From the NCBI GenBank assembly GCA_964347975.1, contig CAYGAY010000018.1, forward strand, positions 4,992-68,991: a DNA stretch of 64,000 nt, written 5' to 3'. Below the pieces are notes generated by a model. The model worked only from the letters and a program-made list of their open reading frames with translations, ran no database searches and was not told the DNA's origin. Every line of letters begins with the position of its first letter. The first letter of the stretch is position 1. Made by a program: the position numbers and the translations under genes. Of the stretch, positions 1 to 7,394 are shown in pieces. Source of the stretch: Bin87 sp964347975. GTDB lineage: Bacteria > Chloroflexota > Dehalococcoidia > Lucifugimonadales > UBA3495.

Positions 1-633
1 GACTGGGCACGCTTTCTGGCAGCGGCGCTGGATGGATATGACGCGGTATCCGTTGGCGGAGAACGCTATCTGACCGCCGCCCAAAGCGCCGCCGACGTGC
101 TGCTGGAGCGGTTCCTGGACGGCCCGAATGGCGGGTTCTGGGACATTGAGGACACACCGGAACGCCTGGGCTACCTGCGGGCGCGGGAGAAGCCGCTGGC
201 TGAGAACGTATCCGCTGCCGTGGGCATGATGCGCCTGCACCATGCCACGCTGGAGCCTCGCTACCGTCAGGCGGCTCACCACGCCCTCAGCGCCTACGTG
301 GACGCCAACCGCGACTACGGTGAATTGGCCGCCGATTATGCTGTGGCGGTGGACCAATACCTGAACCCGGCGGTTGAAGTCACCGTGGCAGGGCGGCCGG
401 GCCGGGCCGATACCAACGCCATGCTGGCCGCTGCGCTTTCGTTATCCGAGCCGCATCTGCTGATCAAACTCGCCGAAGCCTCCCATGGCGACGCGCCGGC
501 ACAGGCTCACGTCTGCCTCGACACCGTCTGCTATCCGCCGGTAACCGACCCTGCGGAGCTTGCAGCAGCGGTGCGAGAGGGCGACTCAATTGCGGAAAGC
601 CCATTCCAAAACGTGCTTGACCTGCTGGGATAA
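1..633 (+). CDS. C-terminal part of a DUF255/YyaL (thioredoxin-domain) family protein, truncated by the window edge
   Basis: The open frame runs in from the window edge and stops at 631-633, so only about the last 210 residues are visible. They match the alpha/alpha-barrel C-terminal part of YyaL/spermatogenesis-associated-20 proteins: a GGFWD segment, then R-x-R-E-K-P-L-A-E-N followed by a small-residue stretch where the family usually has PSGN, and a late Cys-containing stretch with the P-V-T-D-P-A-E-L ending typical of the family. The N-terminal thioredoxin-like DUF255 domain must lie upstream of the window. Family members are cytosolic and of uncertain function; the barrel resembles N-acylglucosamine epimerases. 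It sits 48 bases before aspS on the same strand, so co-transcription is likely. Confidence 0.75.
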   Translation, partial: DWARFLAAALDGYDAVSVGGERYLTAAQSAADVLLERFLDGPNGGFWDIEDTPERLGYLRAREKPLAENVSAAVGMMRLHHATLEPRYRQAAHHALSAYVDANRDYGELAADYAVAVDQYLNPAVEVTVAGRPGRADTNAMLAAALSLSEPHLLIKLAEASHGDAPAQAHVCLDTVCYPPVTDPAELAAAVREGDSIAESPFQNVLDLLG

Positions 634-668
634 CTTCACCAGCCGGACGGTCCAATCATCCAATACCC

Positions 669-673
669 AGGAG
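669..673 (+). promoter_or_regulatory. Shine-Dalgarno site that places the aspS start at a CTG codon
   Basis: AGGAG lies 8 bases before CTG at 682-684. The aspS frame has no ATG, GTG or TTG between the previous stop (631-633) and position 813, although about 44 conserved N-terminal residues are encoded upstream of that point. The site therefore supports initiation at CTG. Confidence 0.6.
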
Positions 674-681
674 TTGATACC

Positions 682-2472
682 CTGAAGACCCAAGACTGCG
701 GCGAACTGCGCGCCGCCCACGATGGCGCCGCTGCCACTCTATCCGGCTGGGTCAGTCGACGGCGCGACCACGGCGGGATCATTTTCATCGATCTGCGAGA
801 CCGTTCCGGCTTCGTGCAGGTGGTTTTCAATCCCGAACAGAGCCCCGCCGAAGACTACGCAACAGCGGAACGGCTGCGGTCCGAATGGTGCATCCAAGTA
901 GAGGGGACCGTCCGGATGCGGCCGGCCGGCTCGGAGAACCCGGCGCTGCCCACCGGCGATGTGGAGGTGATGGCGGAGCGGGTCACTGTGCTCAACCAGT
1001 CGCTCACTCCGCCCTTCTACATCACCGATGATGTTGACGCCGACGAAAGCCTGCGCCTGCGCTACCGCTACCTGGACCTCCGCCGGCCCACCATGCAGAA
1101 CAACCTGCGCCTGCGTCACCAAGTAGTGAAATACATCCGCGACTATCTCGATGGACATGGCTTCCTGGAAATCGAGACTCCAATCCTCATCAAGAGCACG
1201 CCGGAGGGAGCCCGCGACTACCTCGTCCCCAGCCGGATGCAACCCGGCAATTTCTACGCTTTGCCCCAGTCGCCCCAGCAGTTGAAACAACTGCTCATGG
1301 TCAGCGGCGTCGAAAAATACTTCCAGATCGCGCGCTGTTTCCGCGACGAGGATCTGCGCGCCGACCGCCAACCTGAGTTCACCCAGCTTGACTTGGAAAT
1401 GAGCTTCGTGAACGAGGAGGATGTACTGGGCCTGATTGAGGGACTGTACGCCGGAATGGTCCGGGAGCTGACCCCTGGGTTCAAGGTCAAAACCCCATTT
1501 CCTCGCTTGTCCTACGACGACGCAATGGCCCGTTTCGGCAGCGACAAGCCGGATTTGCGTTTCGGCCTGGAGATGGCCGACGTCAGCGACCTGGCCGCCG
1601 AAACCGAATTCCGCGTCTTTCACGGCATCTTGGGTCGCGGCGGCATCATCAAGGCCATGGCGGTGCCGGGGCAGGCCGGCCGCACCGGCTCCGATATGCG
1701 GCGCATGGAAGAGACGGCCAGGGAGTTCGGAGCTGCCGGCATGAGCCACGTGCGGATCACGGGCGTGGGTTCGTTGGAAACCCTGGCGGACGGCGACGCC
1801 CTGCTCTCGCCCGGCCTGCGGATGCCGGTGGAGTGGGTACGCCGCCTGGCGGAACGCGCCGGCGCATCCCGCGGCGACCTGATCCTGTTGATGGCCGGTC
1901 CGCCCAAGCAGGCCAACCAATGGCTGGCTGCCTTGCGAGAATACCTGGCAACGCAAATGCAGCTGGCCGACCCCAATGCGCTGGCCTTCGCATTCGTCAC
2001 CGATTTCCCCCTTTTCGAGTGGAACGACGATGCCAGCCGTTGGGACTCCACCCACCACCCCTTCACCGCGCCGGCGCCGGGTTATGAATGGATGCTGGAC
2101 GGCGAAGACCGATCATCGATTCCGTCCCGCGCCTACGACCTGGTGTGCAACGGGTCGGAACTGGCCAGCGGCAGCATCCGCATCCACCAGCGGGAGATGC
2201 AGGAAAAGGTTTTCGGCATCCTGGGCTACTCGCCGGACCAGGTGAGCGAGCGTTTCGGCCACATCCTGGAAGCCTTCGACTACGGCGCGCCGCCCCACGG
2301 CGGGATTGCGCCCGGCATCGACCGGCTGGTCGCAATTCTGGCCGGAGCGGATTCCCTGCGCGAGGTCATCGCCTTCCCCAAGACGCAGAGCGGCTCCGAC
2401 TTGCTCTTCGGCGCGCCGTCGCCCGTGGATACTACTCAATTGCGCGACCTGTCCATCCGGGTGGTGGAATAG
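682..2472 (+). CDS. aspS: aspartyl-tRNA synthetase (class II), with apparent CTG start
   Basis: This cytosolic enzyme charges tRNA-Asp (or tRNA-Asp/Asn if non-discriminating) with aspartate. The 596-residue length is right for bacterial AspRS. The N-terminal OB-fold begins L-K-T-Q-D-C-G-E-L-R and continues through GWVSRRRDHGG, a classic AspRS start. Class II motif 1 follows around G-F-L-E-I-E-T-P; motif 2 contains F-R-D-E-D-L-R-A-D-R-Q-P-E-F-T-Q; the bacterial insertion domain is present; motif 3 is GIAPGIDR near the C-terminus. The start is chosen at CTG 682 because the OB-fold begins there and AGGAG precedes it; the first conventional start codon (814) would remove half of the anticodon-binding domain. 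A sequencing error in the start codon is the alternative. Product identity is certain. Confidence 0.95.
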   Translation: MKTQDCGELRAAHDGAAATLSGWVSRRRDHGGIIFIDLRDRSGFVQVVFNPEQSPAEDYATAERLRSEWCIQVEGTVRMRPAGSENPALPTGDVEVMAERVTVLNQSLTPPFYITDDVDADESLRLRYRYLDLRRPTMQNNLRLRHQVVKYIRDYLDGHGFLEIETPILIKSTPEGARDYLVPSRMQPGNFYALPQSPQQLKQLLMVSGVEKYFQIARCFRDEDLRADRQPEFTQLDLEMSFVNEEDVLGLIEGLYAGMVRELTPGFKVKTPFPRLSYDDAMARFGSDKPDLRFGLEMADVSDLAAETEFRVFHGILGRGGIIKAMAVPGQAGRTGSDMRRMEETAREFGAAGMSHVRITGVGSLETLADGDALLSPGLRMPVEWVRRLAERAGASRGDLILLMAGPPKQANQWLAALREYLATQMQLADPNALAFAFVTDFPLFEWNDDASRWDSTHHPFTAPAPGYEWMLDGEDRSSIPSRAYDLVCNGSELASGSIRIHQREMQEKVFGILGYSPDQVSERFGHILEAFDYGAPPHGGIAPGIDRLVAILAGADSLREVIAFPKTQSGSDLLFGAPSPVDTTQLRDLSIRVVE

Positions 2473-2515
2473 CGGTGTGTTAGAATCCGGGTAATACTAC
2501 AGCGAGAGAACCGGC

Positions 2516-3145
2516 ATGAGCACAATGGCTATTCACTCGGAAATTGCCGACACCCCACTGGCGTTGTTGGCAAAGGGGGAACGGCAAATCGCCGCCGGTC
2601 AGTACCGAGAAGGTTCCGCAACGGTCTATCAAGCGGCTTTCACTGCCCTGCGCGAAGTTGCCACGCGGCGCGGTTGGGTCTGCGAAACTTACGAGGAAGC
2701 TGATGACATCATCTACCGGCTCGACGGAGTAGAACCACCACTGGAATCCGTGGTGGAGGAAATGAAGCGGATACGCGAGCGCAGAAATGAACCGCTCCCC
2801 GTCTATTCACTCCTGTTCACCACCGTGACCTGCTTCAAGATCCATGGCGCCACCGTATTCAGAGATGGGAAAATCTTGCCGGTTACTTTTGGGGAACCGG
2901 AGCATGTCGCCAGGCATCACCATGCCCCTAACCAGCGATGGAGTTTCCTCCAGGCCACCCAAAGGATTGCGAATCCCGTCTTGCCGGTGTCCGCGTTGAA
3001 GCAGCGCCTGGACAACAATCAGAGAACACTGCACACCCATTTTTACCACGGTAACCTGACTGCCGTAGAATTCCTCAGGAGTCGGAACGTCGGTTTAAAT
3101 TTCGTCGATAGAATCATCGCCGTTGCCGAGCAATCTTTACCCTGA
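2516..3145 (+). CDS. HEPN/PaREP1-like small helical protein, family member 1
   Basis: I do not recognise an assigned function for this 209-residue protein. It is helical, with an N-terminal pattern of G-E-R-Q-I-A-A-G-Q followed by an A-x-x-A-L-R-E-V-A-T-R-R-G-W helix and a C-terminal L-H-T-H-F-Y-H-G-N-L motif. The same order of elements occurs in three other genes in this window (40418-40900, 47175-47537 and 47537-47871), and it resembles PaREP1/HEPN-type helical bundles. HEPN proteins are often RNases or toxin partners, but the usual R-x4-6-H catalytic motif is not clear here. It lies 43 bases after aspS and its stop overlaps a possible ATG of the aminotransferase. HEPN membership is an inference from pattern only. 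Confidence 0.6.
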   Translation: MSTMAIHSEIADTPLALLAKGERQIAAGQYREGSATVYQAAFTALREVATRRGWVCETYEEADDIIYRLDGVEPPLESVVEEMKRIRERRNEPLPVYSLLFTTVTCFKIHGATVFRDGKILPVTFGEPEHVARHHHAPNQRWSFLQATQRIANPVLPVSALKQRLDNNQRTLHTHFYHGNLTAVEFLRSRNVGLNFVDRIIAVAEQSLP

Positions 3146-3174
3146 TGCCGCCCACCACGGGGAGGAAGCGCAAG

Positions 3175-4362
3175 ATGACCCAGTTCAACTACGACAGCCT
3201 GTTCGCGGAACGCGCGCCCATCACCACACGGGGCGCTAATCGCCACGCCAGGTATGACTTCGCGGTGGCCTACCCCGACCCCGACACTCTGCCGCTGACC
3301 GGCCTGGCCGACGCCCTGAGGGTAGCGCTGGAGCGGGAGGGCCGCGATCTGGCCTATTATCCGGTATCCGCCGGCTATCCACCGCTCCGCGAATTGGTGG
3401 CGGAGAAACTCCAGCGGGACCGCCAAATGGACGTGTCGCCGGACGACATCATCCTCACCTCCGGTTCCGGGGAAGCTATCAATATGCTGATCCAGGCGCT
3501 GACCAACCCCGGTGACGTGCTGCTAACCGAAGAGTACGTGTACCTGGGCACCATGCGGCAGATGCGGCTGTGGGGCGCCAACGTGGTGGGCGTCAAGTGC
3601 GACAACGACGGCATCATCCCCGAGGCGCTGGACGAAACCATCCGGGCGCAAACGGCGGCGGGGAAGCGGGTGAAGTTCCTCTACTCCATTCCCACCTTCC
3701 AGAACCCGCTGGGCTGGACCATGACCCTGGAACGCCGTCGCCGCGCGCTGGAGGTCTGCGCCAGCCACGGCGTCCCCGTGCTGGAGGACGACTGCTACGT
3801 TGACCTGCGCTTTGAGGGCGAGGATATAATTTCTATGAGCAGCATGGACGACAACGGTCAGGCGCTGTACGTCGGCTCAATGTCCAAGATCATCGCGCCG
3901 GGTGTCCGCATGGGCTATCTGGTCGCGCCGGAAGCGGTACGGGAGCGGGCGCTGAGCTTCAAGTCCGGCGGAGTAAATCAGTTCGCCGCGCTGGCAATCA
4001 ATGAGTACCTCCGCAGCGAGATGTACGAACACATTGATGAGGAGAACCAGGCGCTGCGGGTCAAGCGGGACGCCATGTTGGCCGCGTTGGGCGAGCATTT
4101 TGGCAACCGCGCCGTGTGGACCCGCCCGGAAGGTGGCTTGTACGTCTGGCTGACCATGCCCGAAGGTACTGACTTGGCCGGTTTTCAGGAGCAGTCCTTC
4201 CGGGAAGGCGTCGGCTACTACAACGGCACGATGTTCTCGCCGGAGGGCAACGGCGCCAACATGGCGCGTCTGTGCTTTGGACATCCGACGGCGGAAACGG
4301 TGGCGGAGGGGATTGCCGAGTTGGCGAACATTTTTGAGCGGAACGGGATTTTTGCGGGATAA
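3175..4362 (+). CDS. PLP-dependent class I/II aminotransferase (2-aminoadipate/MocR-type fold)
   Basis: This 395-residue fold-type I transaminase has the PLP-binding lysine in Y-V-G-S-M-S-K-I-I-A-P-G-V-R-M-G-Y, a P-x-F-Q-N-P-L-G loop, an E-D-D-C-Y segment carrying the Asp that contacts the pyridine nitrogen, and the SGSGEAI phosphate-cup region. It resembles the 2-aminoadipate and aromatic transaminases whose C-terminal domain is shared with MocR regulators, but it has no helix-turn-helix. The start at 3175 is preferred because GGGGAGGA lies 8 bases upstream. An alternative ATG at 3145 overlaps the preceding stop. A second, clearly related aminotransferase lies at 35201-36412. The substrate cannot be read from the sequence. 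Confidence 0.88.
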   Translation: MTQFNYDSLFAERAPITTRGANRHARYDFAVAYPDPDTLPLTGLADALRVALEREGRDLAYYPVSAGYPPLRELVAEKLQRDRQMDVSPDDIILTSGSGEAINMLIQALTNPGDVLLTEEYVYLGTMRQMRLWGANVVGVKCDNDGIIPEALDETIRAQTAAGKRVKFLYSIPTFQNPLGWTMTLERRRRALEVCASHGVPVLEDDCYVDLRFEGEDIISMSSMDDNGQALYVGSMSKIIAPGVRMGYLVAPEAVRERALSFKSGGVNQFAALAINEYLRSEMYEHIDEENQALRVKRDAMLAALGEHFGNRAVWTRPEGGLYVWLTMPEGTDLAGFQEQSFREGVGYYNGTMFSPEGNGANMARLCFGHPTAETVAEGIAELANIFERNGIFAG

Positions 4363-4386
4363 GCTGAATCGTTTCACCTGAAATCG

Positions 4387-4413
4387 CGTAGGGGCGGGTT
4401 TGAACCCCCTACG
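4387..4413. repeat. short hairpin CGTAGGGG/CCCCTACG
   Basis: Perfect 8-bp arms at 4387-4394 and 4406-4413 enclose a GCGGGTTTGAA core. The neighbouring hairpin at 4498-4534 has a similar core (GCGGATTTGAA), so the two look like related copies of one small repeat in the space between convergent genes. Confidence 0.5.
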
Positions 4414-4497
4414 GGTCTCCGACCTGCAAACTTTCCCGCCAGAGCCAAACAAATTTGCGGATTCAAGAACGGGCAGCGTTGCGTTTCCGGCAGTTGC

Positions 4498-4534
4498 AAG
4501 GGCTGGGGCGGATTTGAAACCCGCCCCAGCCCTT
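4498..4534. terminator. bidirectional intrinsic terminator-like hairpin between convergent genes
   Basis: Perfect 14-bp arms at 4498-4511 and 4521-4534 begin AAGGGCTGG and end CCAGCCCTT, with a 9-base loop. The stem is flanked by A and T bases and lies between the stops of the aminotransferase (+) and the fructose bisphosphatase (-), so it can serve both. Confidence 0.65.
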
Positions 4535-4559
4535 TGTCCCGTACCGGAGTGGGCCGGGG

Positions 4560-5738
4560 TTAGTCGTCATCGGCAGTAGCCGCGGCCTCTGCAACCGGCT
4601 GGTGGCCGTTGGCGCGGATGGCGAAGCGGGCCACCAGGTCGCCGATGCTCTGACGGAAACCGGAGTATTCCAGCTCGCCATAGGGAAGCATGGCGGCCCC
4701 GGACCAACCCTGCGAGCGCATGGCGACGCCTTTCTCCTGGGCCAATTGGCGGGTATGGTCCCAGGCCGGGTTGTCGAAGAAATCGGTGGAAGATTCGGAG
4801 AACTTGCCCTCACCGTTAATGCTGAAGCCTACGCAGGACACCAGGGGCAGGCAGTACATGCCCGTTACGGCGGTGTTGATGGGCACCGGCATCAACGGCA
4901 TAACGTGGGAGCCGCGGGCGTCGCCGCCGATGTAATGCGCTTTGGTGTAGGGCGAAATTAGTTCCTCAGGGGCCGGGAAAATGCCCTGGTTGCGCACCAC
5001 TGCCACCGGGTCGTCCTTGCCGGTGTAACTGCCGGCTATGTTGTGCAACCGCGTGGCGGACACCGCGGCGGCAGTTTGGCCGCTGTAGCGGGAAACGATG
5101 CTCTCCACGGCGAACCGTTCGTTATCGCGCAGCAGCACCGTAATGCGGTAGTAATCTTCGGGGGCGTTCAGCGAGATCACGCTGTCCCCGTCCGTGTTGT
5201 CCATGTCAATGATGTTGAAAGTGAACCCTTCGCCGAGCCGGGGCAGCATCAGACCGGCGCAGTACATCGGGTCGGCAAAGCCCAGGAACATGGGCAGGTT
5301 GTAAGCGCCGGGGCCGCACTTGTCGGCGGCGAGCACGAAGAAGGATTCGGCAGGGCGCACCGGGTTGGTTTTCACCGGGTCGTGGTCAAAGGTCACTTCG
5401 GCGACGGCGGGGCCGGCGCCGCGGATGTTGCCGGAGGGAGCGTCAACCAACAAGTCCTGACCGGCTCCATAAAGCCCGTACTGGCGGGCGATGTCAGTGG
5501 CTTCCAGGAAAGAATTCCAGGCGAACTGGTGCACCGCATCGTCGTTGTCGCCGCGAGTATGGGTGGTAGTGATGCAAATGTCATCGCCGGTGTGGCCAAC
5601 GTAAGCGTCAATGAGCAGGCCATCCCTGATTGCCCGTTCGGCGGCGGCGCGTACGGCGGCCAGCATACGATCCGATGGTTTGGTGTGGCCGCCGATAGAA
5701 CCGACATCGGCTTTGAGCACGGAAATCGTCAAATCCAT
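4560..5738 (-). CDS. fbp: fructose-1,6-bisphosphate aldolase/phosphatase (class V FBPase)
   Basis: This bifunctional gluconeogenic enzyme condenses triose phosphates and dephosphorylates fructose 1,6-bisphosphate in the cytosol. The family is known from archaea and deeply branching bacteria. The N-terminus T-I-S-V-L-K-A-D-V-G-S-I-G-G-H is diagnostic, followed by Y-V-G-H-T-G-D-D, T-H-x-x-G metal-site segments, the G-A-G-Q-D-L region and a Y-x-G family stretch (H-N-I-A-G-S-Y-T-G-K-D-D-P). The length of 392 residues is normal. The ATG at 5738 is chosen because GGAGGGAGAA precedes it; upstream residues in the open frame do not look like protein. It is transcribed alone, converging on the aminotransferase. 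Confidence 0.92.
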   Translation of the reverse strand: MDLTISVLKADVGSIGGHTKPSDRMLAAVRAAAERAIRDGLLIDAYVGHTGDDICITTTHTRGDNDDAVHQFAWNSFLEATDIARQYGLYGAGQDLLVDAPSGNIRGAGPAVAEVTFDHDPVKTNPVRPAESFFVLAADKCGPGAYNLPMFLGFADPMYCAGLMLPRLGEGFTFNIIDMDNTDGDSVISLNAPEDYYRITVLLRDNERFAVESIVSRYSGQTAAAVSATRLHNIAGSYTGKDDPVAVVRNQGIFPAPEELISPYTKAHYIGGDARGSHVMPLMPVPINTAVTGMYCLPLVSCVGFSINGEGKFSESSTDFFDNPAWDHTRQLAQEKGVAMRSQGWSGAAMLPYGELEYSGFRQSIGDLVARFAIRANGHQPVAEAAATADDD

Positions 5739-5922
5739 CTGAGTTCTCCCTCCAGCGCCCAGCGAGCCGGGGACGCCTGCTGGCGCGATACAATGCTTCC
5801 AGTATGCCTTGGTTTCCCGAAGGTACGATAGCACCGGGGCGGTTGAACTGTCAATTTGCGACGGCCTCCGGCTCTGCTAAGGCTGCTGCCGCTCACACGC
5901 CGCGCAAATCGCGATGCCACGT

Positions 5923-5952
5923 TTGCCCCGCTTACGATTTTGCAGTTATAAT
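5923..5952 (+). promoter_or_regulatory. sigma70-type promoter before the zinc-ribbon/TPR gene
   Basis: A consensus TATAAT lies at 5947-5952 and a TTGCCC -35-like hexamer at 5923-5928, spaced by 18 bases. The expected start of transcription leaves a short leader to ATG 5982. The TATAAT stands out against the G+C-rich background. Confidence 0.45.
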
Positions 5953-5981
5953 GATAACGAGAATATTCGTAATCGGGAAAA

Positions 5982-6770
5982 ATGAACGAGATTCTTCAAA
6001 TATTGTCATTGCTGTTTGTGGTCGCCTGGACTGCGCGATTAGCCCGCAACAAAGGGAGAAACCCGCTGTTGTGGGCTGGAGCCGCCGCTATCCCGGCGGT
6101 GGGCCTCATCCCGGGTTTCTACGAGTGGCTGACGGTTTTCTGCATGCTGCCGATGCTGTCCCTGGTGTTCATGCGGGCCCGTCAGCCCCTTGTCACCGAC
6201 GGTGAGCCGGACAGTACCGTATCCTGTCCGCGCTGCCAGCACAATCACGAATCCGGCCCCTCTTTCTGCACCAACTGCGGATGGGAACTGACCCGCCCCT
6301 ACGCCACGGCCGACGCCAGCGGTGAGCAGGTTGAAACGCTGGAGCCGACGCAGGCTTCCTCTGCGGAAGCCACGGCCGACGCCAGCACGACGCTCCCACC
6401 ATCTCAAACCGCCTCGCCCGGCGAGGCCGCCTCGAAGCCGGAACCCGAACCGGCTCTGGCGTCTCAGCAAACACCGGAAACAAACCCGGTACCTCCGGCA
6501 CAACCGTCGGAGCCGAACGGCGAACCCGCGCCAGCCTTCGCCGTAGCGCCGCTGAAGATAACCCGGCCTCTCACCGCCGCCGGCATGACGGAACTGGGCC
6601 TGTCCCTCTTCAACCAGGGGAGGGTGCGCGAGGCGGTGGACCAGTTCACCAAGGCCATCGCTCTCGACCCTCGTTATCGGGATGCCTGGGCCAACCGGGC
6701 CAAAGCGTACAGCGAACTGGGGCTCAAAGAGAAGGCAGCCGCAGACCGTCAACAGCTGGAAGCGATCTAG
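5982..6770 (+). CDS. membrane-anchored zinc-ribbon and TPR protein
   Basis: The 262-residue protein starts with about two hydrophobic segments (residues 1-60). A zinc ribbon follows (C-P-R-C, then 14 residues to C-T-N-C, near residues 78-95), then a Pro/Ala/Glu-rich linker of about 90 residues, and a C-terminal tetratricopeptide repeat (G-L-S-L-F-N-Q-G-R-V-R-E-A-V-D-Q-F-T-K-A-I). Such architecture suggests a cytoplasmic zinc-ribbon and protein-interaction arm tethered to the membrane. The linker is compositionally biased and likely disordered. It stands alone with its own TATAAT promoter. No specific function is recognised. Confidence 0.75.
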   Translation: MNEILQILSLLFVVAWTARLARNKGRNPLLWAGAAAIPAVGLIPGFYEWLTVFCMLPMLSLVFMRARQPLVTDGEPDSTVSCPRCQHNHESGPSFCTNCGWELTRPYATADASGEQVETLEPTQASSAEATADASTTLPPSQTASPGEAASKPEPEPALASQQTPETNPVPPAQPSEPNGEPAPAFAVAPLKITRPLTAAGMTELGLSLFNQGRVREAVDQFTKAIALDPRYRDAWANRAKAYSELGLKEKAAADRQQLEAI

Positions 6771-6963
6771 AGCGTGCGGCAAAGCGCGCTCAGGCTGACC
6801 TGAGATCCGGGGCGACCACAAGGGTTGTCCCTACATGGCTATCTTCTCATTCGCGGCGCCGTAGGGGCAACCTTGGAGGGCCATAGCATCTCCGGCGTAG
6901 TGGTGAAAAACCTCGCTCGCTCCGCGGCCCGAATAATTACGCCAGTCGCCCACGGTTCTCAGG

Positions 6964-7123
6964 CGTACCCACTTTGTCATTGCGAGCATAGCGTGGCAAT
7001 CTCGTCGGCGTAGCAACGGCTGTCCCGGCAAGACTATCGTGGCGGCAGCAGGCGCCGCCGGAACGAGCTTCCATCGCCCGCCCATGGCGAGCGTGGAATG
7101 ACAGGTTAAATATGGGTACGCAT
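6964..7123. repeat. dispersed palindromic repeat family A, copy 1
   Basis: It begins GCGTACCCACTTTGTCATTG, continues with GCGAGC and a GGCAATCTCG block, and ends with a diverged inverse (GGAATGACAGG, then TGGGTACGC). The left leader is shared almost exactly with copies at 9083 and 12296. The rest of the 6771-7394 spacer holds no gene I can support. Confidence 0.7.
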
Positions 7124-7394
7124 GAGGCCCACGATTCCTTTGCGCATAAAGCTGCTTTCGCCTTCCTGCCCGGCTGCCGCCCGGACTGCCGGGCGAAAGA
7201 AAACGTTTCCGCAATTTCCTGCGCCCGTTCCGGCGACAGATCCCACTCGTATCGGGCCGGGGCGCGTTTCCCGATAGAACTGCCGGTCGCGCCGGAGGGA
7301 AGTTCGGGGCAGCATATGCCCGGCCACTAACGCGGCATAGCAGGCAGCGAAAGGGGCCTTCGGCAAATTTCCGGTCGCCGTTAGTTACACTCGG

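Noticed and set aside
739..2058. Long minus-strand open frame opposite aspS
   Set aside because: Shadow of a G+C-rich gene; composition is typical of antisense frames and the plus-strand AspRS motifs are decisive.
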